Assembly (NCBI GenBank): GCA_029990175.1
Contig: JARKIP010000022.1
Location: 23,906,001-23,970,000 of the forward strand
Direction of reading: 5' to 3'
Length of the DNA: 64,000 nucleotides
Source: Petunia secreta
Lineage: Eukaryota; Streptophyta; Magnoliopsida; Solanales; Solanaceae
The notes beneath the pieces are model-generated. The model did no database searches and had not been told where the DNA came from. It was given only the letters and a program-made list of their open reading frames with translations. The position numbers and the translations under genes were made by a program. Positions 33,113-44,281 of this stretch are shown here, piece by piece (the stretch's first letter is position 1; each line of letters begins with the position of its first letter).

Positions 33113-34391
33113 ATACATGGGGTTAAATATTGTGATCTTAAGCGATTGAAGGTTGATCATTAAAGATTGGGATTTTATTTGATCACAATTTAGGTGATCG
33201 GTTGATAGAACAGTTAGGTTGCTGACCCTTTTTAGTTCAGTGAGAATCTTCGATTTGAGATAAAAATACTAAATAATTGGAAGTAAGAGTATTTCTTATC
33301 AAGTAATTCAAAGATCGGGTCATTTCAAAGGCTATGTTGATTTTGGGGATTTTTTTATGAGCGGAAAATTCAGAAATTAAAAGGCAGGGTTGTTTCAAAA
33401 GCTGCCCCGGTGAGGGGATGCGGTGTTGAAACGGCGGAAAAAACCAAGATTCAAAAGTTAGGCTGGTTCAAAAAGTTGCCCCATTTTGAGTTGCAATTCT
33501 ATACCAAAATAGTGATTGCCTGATTAGGATACCAATGGGACTGTTTCGAAATCCTTGTCAATTTTGTCCTGAGAGAACTCGATTTTTAGAAATAGTGGAA
33601 AGACCCACCCTTTATACAAAGTTGCCCATGTGTCTTGCCGAGACAAGAACAGAAGTATAGTTCGAAAGGATGAATCAATATTGCAAGATTTTCAAAGACT
33701 AATATAGAATGTGCAATTCGGTTTATGTATGGATTTCTATTGCTTGACAAGATTGTCATAGGGTACATGAAGTGCAAATTGCTCAATTAGGATGACAACC
33801 CTTTTGAGACATTGAAGAGGTAGAGTTTTAATTCCAAAGGATGACCAGAATTAGAATAATTTGGGCATGTAAGAATTAGATTTAGGTAGCTTGAGAGGCA
33901 TGCTGCATCAGATTGATGATGAAAAGGCCAGGAAATATAGCAGTAATACTGCTATTCGATTGCAATGATACAAGCCTAGCGCATGATGTATTCGGCGGAA
34001 ATTTGGAACCGATACAATTGTCATATTCTAATTAAGCATCCTCATGAGCTTGAATATAGAATTGTGAAAGATTCCTTGATCGATGTGAGACAGAAAGTTG
34101 GAAAAAAATTCAATTTTCCATAAAGTGGGAGTGGAAGAGTCAGGAAGAAAAACTTTTAACAGATAGAAAAACTTTGAAATGCACTTTATAGAAACCAGGG
34201 CAGCAGAAGAGTTACGAACTTTTGTTGTCTTTGAAGTCAAGAGCTGTAATAGCATATCATTTGACCACGTGTTGGATTTTAATGGTGAAGTAGACAACAC
34301 ATGTCACACGAATGTGTTGTCTGCTTACTTAGCCATAGAAACCAAGGAAGCTGAATAAGATATGATGCAATCAAACACATCATATCACATG
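33113..34391. other. Unassigned AT-rich sequence, no gene seen
   Basis: Open frames are short and match nothing I know. Phrases such as CAAAAGCTGCCCCGGTGAG and GGTTCAAAAAGTTGCCCC resemble decayed internal sequence of plant gypsy elements, but I cannot assign it. Confidence 0.4.
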
Positions 34392-34437
34392 TGTATTGGA
34401 TAAAAGCTGACTAGGCTTGAAAAGGTGACACGTGTCT
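34392..34437 (+). repeat. Tat C 5' LTR, first 46 bp
   Basis: TGTATTGGATAAAAGCTGAC and the following bases match 62252-62297. The LTR is cut here by element B and continues at 41384. Confidence 0.92.
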
Positions 34438-35779
34438 TGTTGCTCCCAAACGCACACGCAAGTATACGTGGTCGCCAAGTGATAAAGTGATAAGATGAGT
34501 ATCGTTCCCACGAGGACTATGCAGACTGAGTTCTAGCAAACAATTTATTTAAACTATTCAGGGATCTTTTTCCAATAATGATGAGTTTATTAACTAAAGA
34601 ACAGTAATTAAATGGTACAAGTGAATTCAAACAATGGAGCAAGACTTGGTTGTTATCAGTAATAAGGAGACAATCCAGGGTCAGAGTTACAAACAATCCA
34701 GTTGAGTTTTCCAATTGATTCCACTTCTTAAATCCCGGGTTACTAACTAACAGATTAAATGTACCCGTGAAAACCTTTCAGTTCTTCACGGTCTATGCAG
34801 GCTACTCCAATCCCTATATGTCTATGGGTTGAATCACGTACACGCATTAACGAATTCTGTAATTAGTTAAACTAGGCGAGCAAGTATATGTCTATCCTAC
34901 TCACAAATTGGTTCCCCGATGCCCGGGTTCACAAACTAGTCCTATTCTTTCTTATTACGTAATTAAATTCCCTCTTTCGAGTTCAATCTAAAAACCATAG
35001 ATAATGCGTAATAATCGGGCCCTGACAATTACACAAGTGAAATCAAGAAAGAATAAGTAACCCGTAATGGGATTCAATTAATGGAAATCAATCTTCAAAC
35101 ATCAACCTTCATGTAATACTCTAACCCTAGAACGATAGATTTAGCTACGCATACTCATAATAACAACACAAGGAATTGATGTAATAATGAAATAATGATG
35201 TAGTAAATTAATGGTAGGAAGAAAAACCCTTGTCTTGATGTTATGAGCTCTCAAATTTGCTCCAAAGTCTGAACTCCCATGAAAAACTAAGTAAAAGAGT
35301 ATTTATAGAGTTTACAAACACCTAGTAATAAGTTAGACCCAATCCTAGACGAAATAGGAAGTCAAAATTCGCTCCAGGGGCGCCATAGCGGGCGCCCCGC
35401 GCCCCCAATCGCGCGACACTGGACAGAGGACGCCCTAGGCTGCACGCCTTGGCCATGCGGCGCGCGCCCCATCGCGCCTAGCACTGCGCGCTATGAGTGG
35501 CGCGGCGCATGGGCTAGGGCGCCAGGCCGTTTTCGTGTTTTCTCGCTCCTTTGCTCGCTCGTGTCGTGCCTTCGTGTGCTCGATCCAATCCTCAATCAAA
35601 ATCCAATCTTTTCTTGCTCAATCATGCTCTTAAAAGCTTCAATTACACTGCATAACAACCTACATACACACGACATCAAATCAGTGTAAAACCACATTCA
35701 CAAGCTACAAAACAAGCGAATAAGGTACTAAAACGTGAGGAAATATTAAGGAAATATAGGCATAAAATGCCAAACATCA
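34438..35779 (-). repeat. 3' LTR of element B, with adjacent PPT
   Basis: TGTTGCTCCCAAACGC to GCCAAACATCA. It contains a GC-rich block near 35375-35530 (GGGCGCCCCGCGCCCCC, GGCGCGCGCCCC) in AT-rich surroundings. The complement of CACCCCACACTT at 35781-35792 is the polypurine tract. Confidence 0.95.
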
Positions 35780-37950
35780 CCACCCCACACTTGAACCTTT
35801 GCTCGTCCTCGAGCAATCACAAATAACTTCCAACCTAGATAGAACATGTCTGCCTATCACTATGGTTGATACCGACCATTGAACCAATGCGCACATGACT
35901 ACCATGGATCCACAAACATGCCAACAATTTACCAAAACCAAAAATATGAGAACAACCACCCCAAAATAACTCAAATGTACAAACTCAACTTATTGCAACC
36001 ATGCTCCCACAAAATCACACCTATCTACTCAACCAAGAAGCCATCAACTTCACCTATTTCATGCAAACCATGCGCCCTCACCAATATGAAGCAAGAGAGT
36101 GCCCCCCAAAAATCACACACAAAACCAATATCATGACTAGAACGGGGGCAATACAAATGAATTCACTCACTCTCATGAAAACCTCACATGTCACACACAA
36201 TGTACCATAGGCTTGCCCGTAGTGTAGGACTCCACTAATGTAAGCTCACTCCAATCGGGATTAACTAGGACTTTAGAAAGGTCGTAATGTAGGCTAAGGG
36301 GTTGGTAGGATACATATGGGTAATAGTGACTACCTCCCTAAGCACTTTAATACATCACAATTAAATTAAGCACAAATCTCATCAAGCCACCCAATCAACT
36401 CTTCTACACATACACCTTCTCAACAAGTAGCATTTTTTTATTTAAGCACACACTAGCAAGGCATGGATATCTTTTCTCTTTTTTATTTCTTTTTCCACAA
36501 TTTTTTTTCTTTGCTCTTTTTTTTTTTCTTTATTTCAATTTCATCCAACCTTGCCAATGCCTTTCACTACTTCACAAATTTTCAATTATTTCCCTTCATT
36601 AGCTCCACTCAAAAACCTCCCAATTCTAACCACAACTCCAACATAACACATAATATCACTAAAGTGCTTAAGGAGTAAAGGGCCAAAAGAGACAATTTAG
36701 AACAAATGGGTAGGCTCGGGGTGTGGGTACCAATAGAAGGGATCAAAGAAATCACAACAATAATTTTTCCAAGGTATATATGTAAGGGTAGGCTCACAAA
36801 AAGAAGGCCTTGTATCATTTCCCGACTAGAGCAAACCTAGGATTTCGCTTTGCACACACACGGGGCAAGTTCTAGACATTAACATGCACATGGAGTAATT
36901 AAGAACATGCCTCACAACACACATTGCACATGGTCCACACAAAAAGGTTCCATCAACAACTCTCAACTAAGCTTCTAGAATGCAACTTGTGGAAATTTAA
37001 GCACTAATGCACAAAGGTTCACAATCAAGTCAAGCTAGCGGACTCAAGCATCTCAAGGGGGTCGTTCCAATTTTTCTTAGGCATGCATCAAATTAAAACC
37101 CAAGGACACCACAAATAGCACATGCAATCACTTCAAGTCCACCGGTATCAAACAGATCAAAGGCACCTAGCATTCTACCTCTTCCTTTCGTCTAGGGTCA
37201 CCTATACTAACTATTCTAATCCTAAAAAAAAAAAAAAAAAAACTACCCGGTTCAAAGGCCTCCCCGTGGAAAAGAACCGCGGTCATAAGAAAAACCACGG
37301 GGTGGATGACATGTACCACTAATAAAATTAAACTAAAAGGAAAATCTTTTTGGAATTTTTCATTGGTTTTCTAATTTTTTTTTCATTTATTAAAGCAAGA
37401 AACAAATAAAAATAAAGTCAAGTGACAAAAGAAAAATCCTATGGTACATGCATCCCTAACCTCAAAAATAGATAAAGGGTAGTTCCCCACCCCACACTTA
37501 AACTAAGCACTGTCCTCAGGGCTAAAAATAAGCAAGCGCAAGGTAAGGAAAACTTCCCTGAAGATTCTAGTCCTTGGTGCTAGCATCCTCCAAGCTTCCA
37601 TATAGTATGAGGTACTCAGACTTCCCCCAACAGATCATCAACATTAGGCAAGGGTGAGGACACCCCACACTTAGCCTCGACATTACATGAACCTGCAATC
37701 CAAGGAAAAACAACAACTACGTGACACTATAAATAAAATAATACAAGTACAAACTCGGGTTGCCTCCCGAGAAGCGCCTTAGTTAACGTCGTGGCACGAC
37801 GACCCTTTTAGCTCACTTCCAGCCTTTATGTCTTCTCTTCTTACGCCGAACTTTTGCTTTCTTCCCTTCTTTTAGAGAACCCATCTTCAACTTCACATGT
37901 GGTTTACTTCCATGTTCTTGTTTGACACATTCAATCATAGAGCACTCTTC
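35780..37950 (-). other. Non-coding 3' domain of element B
   Basis: It parallels 26679-28960 of element A block by block, without the 204-bp duplication. There is no credible ORF and no pol sequence, so pol was lost cleanly in the common ancestor of A and B or in a shared non-autonomous family. Confidence 0.75.
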
Positions 37951-37958
37951 AACCTTAG

Positions 37959-38774
37959 CTATGTGCTCCTTCTCATCATAAAACTTGAAAGTAACCTTTT
38001 CTCATGCGCTCTAACAGTCATCTCACCCAGCTCCATGTCAATAATTTCCTTCGAGGTGACTAAGAATGGCCTCCCCAAAATGATTGGAGCTTCTCGGTCC
38101 TCTTCATAATCTAGGACTACAAAATCAGCAGAGAATGTAAACTTACCAACTTTTAGCAACACATCCTCCAACCTACCATCAGGGTGAGTGAGAGATCCAT
38201 CTGCCATCTTAAGAGTAACTGAAGAGGGCTTGATTGCTCCTAGCCCTAACCTTTTGCAAACAGACAGAGGCATGAGATTTATGCTCGCACCCAAATCACA
38301 CAAGGCTCCAGTGATATTATGCCCTCCAATGGTACAAGGAATAGTAAACCTCCCAGGATCTTGAAGTTTTGGAGGTAGCTTACTCAAGATTGTGCTACAC
38401 TCCTCAACTAAATCAACTGTATCTATCTCTTGAGGCTTTTTCTTCTTCACTAAAATTTCTTTTAAGAACTTCACAAAGGATGGCATCAATTCAAACACAT
38501 CAGTCAAAGGAATATTAACTTGAAGTTCTTTCAACATACTCACAAATTTTTGATACTGGGCCAGATCCTTCGATGGTAATAATCTCTGCGGGAATGGTGG
38601 AGGTGGCAAAGGTGCCTCCTTTCTCTCTTCTTTCTTCTTTACCTTCTCCACTTTTTCAACTTTTTCTATTTCAGCTCTCTCCTCGGACTTGGCCATCAGC
38701 TCTCCACCTTCAATTAGGGTCACTGCAAGACATTGTTCAGGCTCTTTTTTAACAGTGCTTCTTTCTCCCACCAA
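37959..38774 (-). CDS. Athila-type aspartic protease region of element B
   Basis: This 271-residue frame has a Lys/Glu-rich start, a conserved helix block (FVSMLKELQVNIPLTDVFEL, MPSFVKFLKEILVKKK) and the protease core: GALCDLGASINLMPLSVCKR (catalytic Asp in DLGAS) and EAPIILGRPFLVTSKEII. It lies in the same frame as gag, separated by stops at about 38880 and 38777. It would process gag in the particle. The missing enzymes would have followed downstream. Confidence 0.8.
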   Translation of the reverse strand: MVGERSTVKKEPEQCLAVTLIEGGELMAKSEERAEIEKVEKVEKVKKKEERKEAPLPPPPFPQRLLPSKDLAQYQKFVSMLKELQVNIPLTDVFELMPSFVKFLKEILVKKKKPQEIDTVDLVEECSTILSKLPPKLQDPGRFTIPCTIGGHNITGALCDLGASINLMPLSVCKRLGLGAIKPSSVTLKMADGSLTHPDGRLEDVLLKVGKFTFSADFVVLDYEEDREAPIILGRPFLVTSKEIIDMELGEMTVRAHEKRLLSSFMMRRST

Positions 38775-38879
38775 CTATCCCAACTGGTGCTCCAAGTTCT
38801 TTTGAGCATTGGCAAGATCATGTATGGCTTGTGCATGGGCTGCAGTGTCAGCTATCATTCTCTGCTGGCCTGCCATTAT

Positions 38880-39896
38880 TTACTTTAGCATATCTTCAAC
38901 TGAACTGCTAACCTGCTGTGGTGGTGCTGGAAGTGGGTGGTAATTATTCGGGGCTCTCGTATTGCTTTGATAATACCCATTACCAAACTGGTTTTGACCC
39001 TGCAGCCTGTTTTGATTACCCACGTAATAAACTGACTCTGGATTAGAAGAGCAAACCTCTGTAGCATGGTCTTGACCACAAATCTCACAAAAGCTCTGGA
39101 GTTGTTGCACTGGAGCCACTGGTTGCTGAGCCTTTTGCAGAGCTAACTTGCTAATTTGATTGGAAATAGCATCCATCCTCGCCCTTAGCTCTGAAACTGC
39201 ATCTAACTGAAGTACCCCTGCAGGTTTCTGCGTAATAGCTCTACCATCTCCCTGCCAATCAGGATTGCTCTGCGAAAACTTATCTAGCAAATCATAAATT
39301 TGATCAAAATTTAGGGCCAGTACTTGGCCTCGAGCAGCAGCATCAACCACGATCTTAGTGTGTTGGTTCAGCCCCTCAACAAAAGTGTGTGCCACAACCT
39401 CATTGGATTGGTTGTGGTGTGGACAATCTCGCAATAAAGCTTTGAATCGCTCCCAGGCTGAATACAAGGATTCTCCTTCTAACTGTCTGAAGGACATAAT
39501 TTCGCTCCTCAGCCGGGCTGTCTTGGCAGACGGATAAAATTTAGCCAAGAACTTCTTAGCCAAATCCTCCCATGTAGTGATAGACCCAGACTTTTCAGCC
39601 TTTAACCACTTCTTTGCTGCCCCAATCAGTGAAAACGGGAACAACGTCAAGCGAACATAATCAGTAGGAACACCCGCTGGTGTATAAGTATCACTGATCT
39701 CCAGAAAGTTCTGAATGTGTTGCTGCGGATCCTCATGAAGTAATCCACCATATTGTCCAGTCACATGCAGCAACTGAATCATGCCGGACTTAATCTCAAA
39801 TCCCCCGGTGATAGCGGGCTTAACTATGCTCGATGCTACTCCCTCCAGGCTGGGGAGAGCAACATCTCGCACAGCTAAAGCTTGGTCTTCTGCCAT
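38880..39896 (-). CDS. Athila-type gag of element B
   Basis: The frame is 338 residues, starting MAEDQALAVRDVALPS about 116 bp inside the PBS. It has the Athila capsid pattern (LLHEDPQQHIQNFLEISDTY, LTLFPFSLIGAAKKWL, WEDLAKKFLAKFYPSAKTAR, GESLYSAWERFKALLRDCPH), then CEICGQDHATEVC, a knuckle-like Cys/His motif, and a Gln/Asn-rich end. It stops at TAA and the same frame continues 35 codons to a TAG before the protease frame, so gag and protease are not continuous. The capsid appears intact. Confidence 0.88.
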   Translation of the reverse strand: MAEDQALAVRDVALPSLEGVASSIVKPAITGGFEIKSGMIQLLHVTGQYGGLLHEDPQQHIQNFLEISDTYTPAGVPTDYVRLTLFPFSLIGAAKKWLKAEKSGSITTWEDLAKKFLAKFYPSAKTARLRSEIMSFRQLEGESLYSAWERFKALLRDCPHHNQSNEVVAHTFVEGLNQHTKIVVDAAARGQVLALNFDQIYDLLDKFSQSNPDWQGDGRAITQKPAGVLQLDAVSELRARMDAISNQISKLALQKAQQPVAPVQQLQSFCEICGQDHATEVCSSNPESVYYVGNQNRLQGQNQFGNGYYQSNTRAPNNYHPLPAPPQQVSSSVEDMLK

Positions 39897-40011
39897 TCCT
39901 GTAGGTAAAGATCAAGCAGGACCTAATACCTGAACAGCACAAAACTCAAAACAAAAATTAAACCTGAATAGTAAGTAATAAACTGTTCAAAAAGAAATCA
40001 GTCAATAATTA

Positions 40012-40030
40012 GTCCTCGGCAACGGCGCCA
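40012..40030 (-). other. Primer binding site of element B
   Basis: The minus strand reads TGGCGCCGTTGCCGAGGAC, six bases inside the 5' LTR. This is the Athila-type PBS commonly assigned to tRNA-Asp. Confidence 0.85.
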
Positions 40031-40036
40031 AAAACT

Positions 40037-41378
40037 TGTTGCTCCCAAACGCACACGCAAGTATACGTGGTCGCCAAGTGATAAAGTGATAAGATGAGTA
40101 TCGTTCCCACGAGGACTATGCAGACTGAGTTCTAGCAAACAATTTATTTAAACTATTCAGGGATCTTTTTCCAATAATGATGAGTTTATTAACTAAAGAA
40201 CAGTAATTAAATGGTAGAAGTGAATTCAAACAATGGAGCAAGACTTGGTTGTTATCAGTAATAAGGAGACAATCCAGGGTCAGAGTTACAAACAATCCAG
40301 TTGAGTTTTCCAATTGATTCCACTTCTTAAATCCCGGGTTACTAACTAACAGATTAAATGTACCCGTGAAAACCTTTCAGTTCTTCACGGTCTATGCAGG
40401 CTACTCCAATCCCTATATGTCTATGGGTTGAATCACGTACACGCATTAACGAATTCTGTAATTAGTTAAACTAGGCGAGCAAGTATATGTCTATCCTACT
40501 CACAAATTGGTTCCCCGATGCCCGGGTTCACAAACTAGTCCTATTCTTTCTTATTACGTAATTAAATTCCCTCTTTCGAGTTCAATCTAAAAACCATAGA
40601 TAATGCGTAATAATCGGGCCCTGACAATTACACAAGTAAAATCAAGAAAGAATAAGTAACCCGTAATGGGATTCAATTAATGGAAATCAATCTTCAAATA
40701 TCAACCTTCATGTAATACTCTAACCCTAGAACGATAGATTTAGCTACGCATACTCATAATAACAACACAAGGAATTGATGTAATAATGAAATAATGATGT
40801 AGTAAATTAATGGTAGGAAGAAAAACCCTTGTCTTGATGTTATGAGCTCTCAAATTTGCTCCAAAGTCTGAACTCCCATGAAAAACTAAGTAAAAGAGTA
40901 TTTATAGAGTTTACAAACACCTAGTAATAAGTTAGACCCAATCCTAGACGAAATAGGAAGTCAAAATTCGCTCCAGGGGCGCCATAGCGGGCGCCCCGCG
41001 CCCCCAATCGCGCGACACTGGACAGAGGACGCCCTAGGCTGCACGCCTTGGCCATGCGGCGCGCGCCCCATCGCGCCTAGCACTGCGCGCTATGAGTGGC
41101 GCGGCGCATGGGCTAGGGCGCCAGGCCGTTTTCGTGTTTTCTCGCTCCTTTGCTCGCTCGTGTCGTGCCTTCGTGTGCTCGATCCAATCCTCAATCAAAA
41201 TCCAATCTTTTCTTGCTCAATCATGCTCTTAAAAGCTTCAATTACACTGCATAACAACCTACATACACACGACATCAAATCAGTGTAAAACCACATTCAC
41301 AAGCTACAAAACAAGCGAATAAGGTACTAAAACGTGAGGAAATATTAAGGAAATATAGGCATAAAATGCCAAACATCA
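40037..41378 (-). repeat. 5' LTR of element B
   Basis: Same length as 34438-35779. Differences seen by eye: GGTAGAAG for GGTACAAG, AAGTAAAA for AAGTGAAA, CAAATATC for CAAACATC. Confidence 0.95.
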
Positions 41379-41383
41379 TGTCT

Positions 41384-41726
41384 TCCACGTGGCACGGACA
41401 GACATTTCAAACGGACAGACATCCAATGGACAGACATTCGTCACGAGCAGACCTGAAAGAGTTATGAGGCACTTCAATGGTCAACACGGTTTAAATGAGC
41501 AGTTATTAACACGATCATCCACGATCAATCTATTAATGGTCATTAAGGCAATCATTACAACCCCGCAGTTATGACTCAAATGGATATGTGACCGGCAGTT
41601 ACTTATCCAGACGGATCCACGCCCAGCAGTTATAAAAATCCCAACGGGTGCCTATCAAGCTTATAAATAGCATTCGCATTAATCGATTGTACAACAACTT
41701 TACTTCCTGTCTATACTATCAATAAG

Positions 41727-41778
<52 letters not shown>

Positions 41779-42056
41779 CTCAGATAATCCTATTTACGTT
41801 TACTGTTCTAGTTCTTCGATCGTCTGAAGTATGACTGGTATCGGAGAACTCTCTCCGAAGACGAGTGATGCTCTACGATTACTTCTCTTTATTCATATTT
41901 ACGTTTTATTATTATTATTGGTTAATATTCTCATATCGTTCTCACATTATAATCATCTCAGCTCACCGTATAAACTCTTAATCTCAACTATTGATCGTGA
42001 CCCCACAAATACAAATTTAATTGTTAATTAGTCTAAAACCGGATCTAGGTTAAACA
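41384..42056 (+). repeat. Tat C 5' LTR, remainder, with TATA box
   Basis: The LTR resumes after the TGTCT duplication and ends GGTTAAACA. TTATAAATAG at 41661-41670 is a good TATA box for the element's promoter; in the right LTR the same site reads TTATAAAAAG. Confidence 0.93.
41731..41775. repeat. (CT)n microsatellite in the Tat C 5' LTR
   Basis: About 22 CT units lie in what would be the transcribed leader, against a much shorter, interrupted tract at about 62646-62660 in the right LTR. It expanded after insertion. Confidence 0.95.
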
Positions 42057-42059
42057 ATT

Positions 42060-42079
42060 TGGCGACCACAGTGGGAGCC
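42060..42079 (+). other. Tat C primer binding site
   Basis: TGGCGACCACAGTGGGAGCC starts three bases after the LTR end, the expected PBS place. I do not assign the tRNA with confidence. Confidence 0.65.
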
Positions 42080-42158
42080 GGTCAATAGCCTTCGTAGATT
42101 AATAGTTTATCTTTGCTATTATATCTATTTTCGTCTATGTTTTTGCTCTACAACTAAC

Positions 42159-43601
42159 ATGGCAGAAAGCAACTCTCAACGAACTATCGTAGGCGGAGAA
42201 CCGGTAAACACTCCTTCACTCCATCTTGATTACTCTCCTGATTATTCTCCCGATTACTCGTCCGACGGGCAGCAGCAGTCTTCCCAAGGACCTGTCAGGC
42301 AACGATATAGGCGTATGCACTCTCAGAGCACTACTCCACCCAGGAGACGACGCCATAGGAGTCTCTCCCCTGGCAGAGGGAACCTCCAAGAGACACTCCT
42401 TGCTTTCATGCAGGAACAGGCAGAAGTAAACCGAGGAATAAACGAGGCACTCACCTCTCTCCGAAGAAGCAACCCTTCAGCTGCAAGGGTCGAAGCTGCG
42501 GCACCTGATCGTGACGCGCCATCTTCACATACCTCAAGGCAAGGCGGAGAGCGGAACAACAGTGGTACCATAGATCCTATGACCCAAGTCAATCAAAATC
42601 AGAACGGAGGATCTATGGCGCCTACGGATGTGAGCCTTGTTGTAGAAGCCCTCACCAAGCAATTCAAGCAAAGCCGGGAAGCACTTCAGAAGTCTCTCCA
42701 CGAAAGAATCGATCAGATACCAGGCGCTCCGCCCACATTGAAGAAAGTTGATGTCCAGCGTTATTCACAGCGACCCTGGAAGATGGAGGCGGCCCCAAAA
42801 GCGATACCTAAGACATTTAAAATACCAAACATCCCTAGGTATCGCGGAACGTCTGACCCCAACGACCATCTCATGATGTTCAGTAACTTTATCAAAGCCA
42901 GCGATCTCACCGACGAGGAGATCGAGCCTGTTCAACTGAAGAAGTTCGTGGAAACCCTAGCAGATAGTGCTCTGCGATGGTATTCAATGCTGCCACCCAA
43001 CTCCATTGGATCTTTCGCAGAGATGGCCGAGTTGTTCGTGAAAGCACACACAGGCGCTCAAAAGACGGAAACCCGCGTTGAGGACATCTTTGAGATCAAG
43101 CAAAGACCCGACGAGTCTCTCCGCAAATATGTGGATCGTTTCCAGAGGGAATGTATGTTACTCCCCAAAGTACCAGACAGATGGGAAGCGATTGCATTCA
43201 CCAACAGCCTGGACATCAGGAGCTCAGAGGCAACGCGTAGACTCTATGAGTCTCTTCGCGAGTTCCCAGCAGCCAGTTGGTCAGACGTCTACAATCGTTA
43301 TAATTCTAAGGTACGTATCGATGAAGATAAATTGATTGGAACAGGTACTCGAGGAAGAGCTCAGGCACGTAGCGGTGGACCCGGCGGAAAGGCAGAGTTA
43401 GAGAAAACAGACGTACGTTATGAACCGTACCCTGATCAGACATGCAGCCATTCCAAAGGACGCAATCACAACAACAAAGGGTTATCGCGGAGAGATGATT
43501 CGGAATCAAGCCTCCACGGAGCACCAATTTTGCCCAGTTTCAACGTGGAAACGTCTGAGGTAGTAGCAGCACTCAAAGACATGGGAAAAAAGGTCAAATG
43601 A
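42159..43601 (+). CDS. Tat C gag (capsid part)
   Basis: This 480-residue frame starts MAESNSQRTIVGGEPVNT about 80 bp after the PBS. A Ser/Arg-rich N-terminus precedes the capsid (FKIPNIPRYRGTSDPNDHLM, LKKFVETLADSALRWYSMLP, VDRFQRECMLLPKVPDRWEA). It ends at TGA (43599-43601), and the next frame continues in phase with the knuckle and protease. The stop sits where the alignment with the older Tat copy expects gag to run on (PKDMKSDPSKR follows). A TGG to TGA change is a simple explanation. Gag would form the particle and package RNA. Confidence 0.88.
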   Translation: MAESNSQRTIVGGEPVNTPSLHLDYSPDYSPDYSSDGQQQSSQGPVRQRYRRMHSQSTTPPRRRRHRSLSPGRGNLQETLLAFMQEQAEVNRGINEALTSLRRSNPSAARVEAAAPDRDAPSSHTSRQGGERNNSGTIDPMTQVNQNQNGGSMAPTDVSLVVEALTKQFKQSREALQKSLHERIDQIPGAPPTLKKVDVQRYSQRPWKMEAAPKAIPKTFKIPNIPRYRGTSDPNDHLMMFSNFIKASDLTDEEIEPVQLKKFVETLADSALRWYSMLPPNSIGSFAEMAELFVKAHTGAQKTETRVEDIFEIKQRPDESLRKYVDRFQRECMLLPKVPDRWEAIAFTNSLDIRSSEATRRLYESLREFPAASWSDVYNRYNSKVRIDEDKLIGTGTRGRAQARSGGPGGKAELEKTDVRYEPYPDQTCSHSKGRNHNNKGLSRRDDSESSLHGAPILPSFNVETSEVVAALKDMGKKVK

Positions 43602-43610
43602 CCAAAAGAC

Positions 43611-44281
43611 ATGAAATCCGACCCAAGCAAGCGAAACCAAGGTCTGTGGTGCGATTTCCATCGTGACCATGGCCATACCACCGAAGACTGCAAAGCCCTC
43701 AGGTATGAAATTGCTCATTTCTTGAAACAGGGATTCTTGAATGAGTTCCTGACCGAGAGGGGAAAGCAGACTCATGCGAAGGCACAGCAGAACAAACCGG
43801 GCCCTCCGCGAGCATCCTCTCCGAGGAGGACAGTTAATGTTATTTCAGGTGGGATCGAGGTGGACTCTATTACTTTCACAGCAAAGAAGTATGCAAAGGT
43901 TTCCATCACAAACAACAAGCGCCCACGATCAGAAGAAGTAATCACATTTGAGGACTCTGATGCAAATGGTTCGCAATTCCCACATGCTGATGCGTTAGTC
44001 ATAACGCTACGCGTGGCAGAGTTCGACGTCAAGAGAGTACTCATTGATGCGGGCAGCTCTGAAAACATTATCCAATCACGGGTTGTCAGAGAGATGCAGG
44101 TGTCAAACAAGATCGTGCCCATATCTCGAGTTCTGTCTGGTTTCAACAATTCCAGTAAGAAGACTCTCGGGGAGATTACCCTCATGACTCTTGCCGAAGG
44201 GGTAGCAAAGGAAACAACTTTCCATGTTGTCGATGCGGATCTAGCCTACAATATCATATTGGGCAGACCTTGGATTCACGA
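43611..44281 (+). pseudogene. Tat C gag end and protease, split by the LARD
   Basis: The frame continues in phase with gag after the TGA. It has LWCDFHRDHGHTTEDCKALR (Cys/His motif closing gag), then protease: VKRVLIDAGSSENIIQSRVV with the DAG active site, and NIILGRPWIHD at the end of the fold. The LARD inserted in the His-Asp codon pair; the frame resumes at 54345 with MQAVPSTYHRVLKFP. The host gene is thus cut in two by 10 kb. Confidence 0.88.

Larger units (their letters stand above)
34438..41378 (-). mobile_element. Element B: young Athila-like element without pol
   Basis: Two 1342-bp LTRs (34438-35779 and 40037-41378) differ at about three visible positions. TGTCT flanks both sides (34433-34437, 41379-41383). 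On the minus strand the order is LTR, PBS, gag, protease, about 2 kb of non-coding sequence, PPT, LTR. RT, RNase H and integrase are absent. The nearly identical LTRs show recent movement, so enzymes must have come from another element. Confidence 0.96.

Noticed and set aside
34517..34714. 65-residue ORFs in the LTRs of element B (also 40116-40313)
   Set aside because: Identical only because the LTRs are identical; antisense overlap and no domain.
42323..42592. Minus-strand ORF opposite Tat C gag
   Set aside because: Shadow of the gag frame with no independent support.
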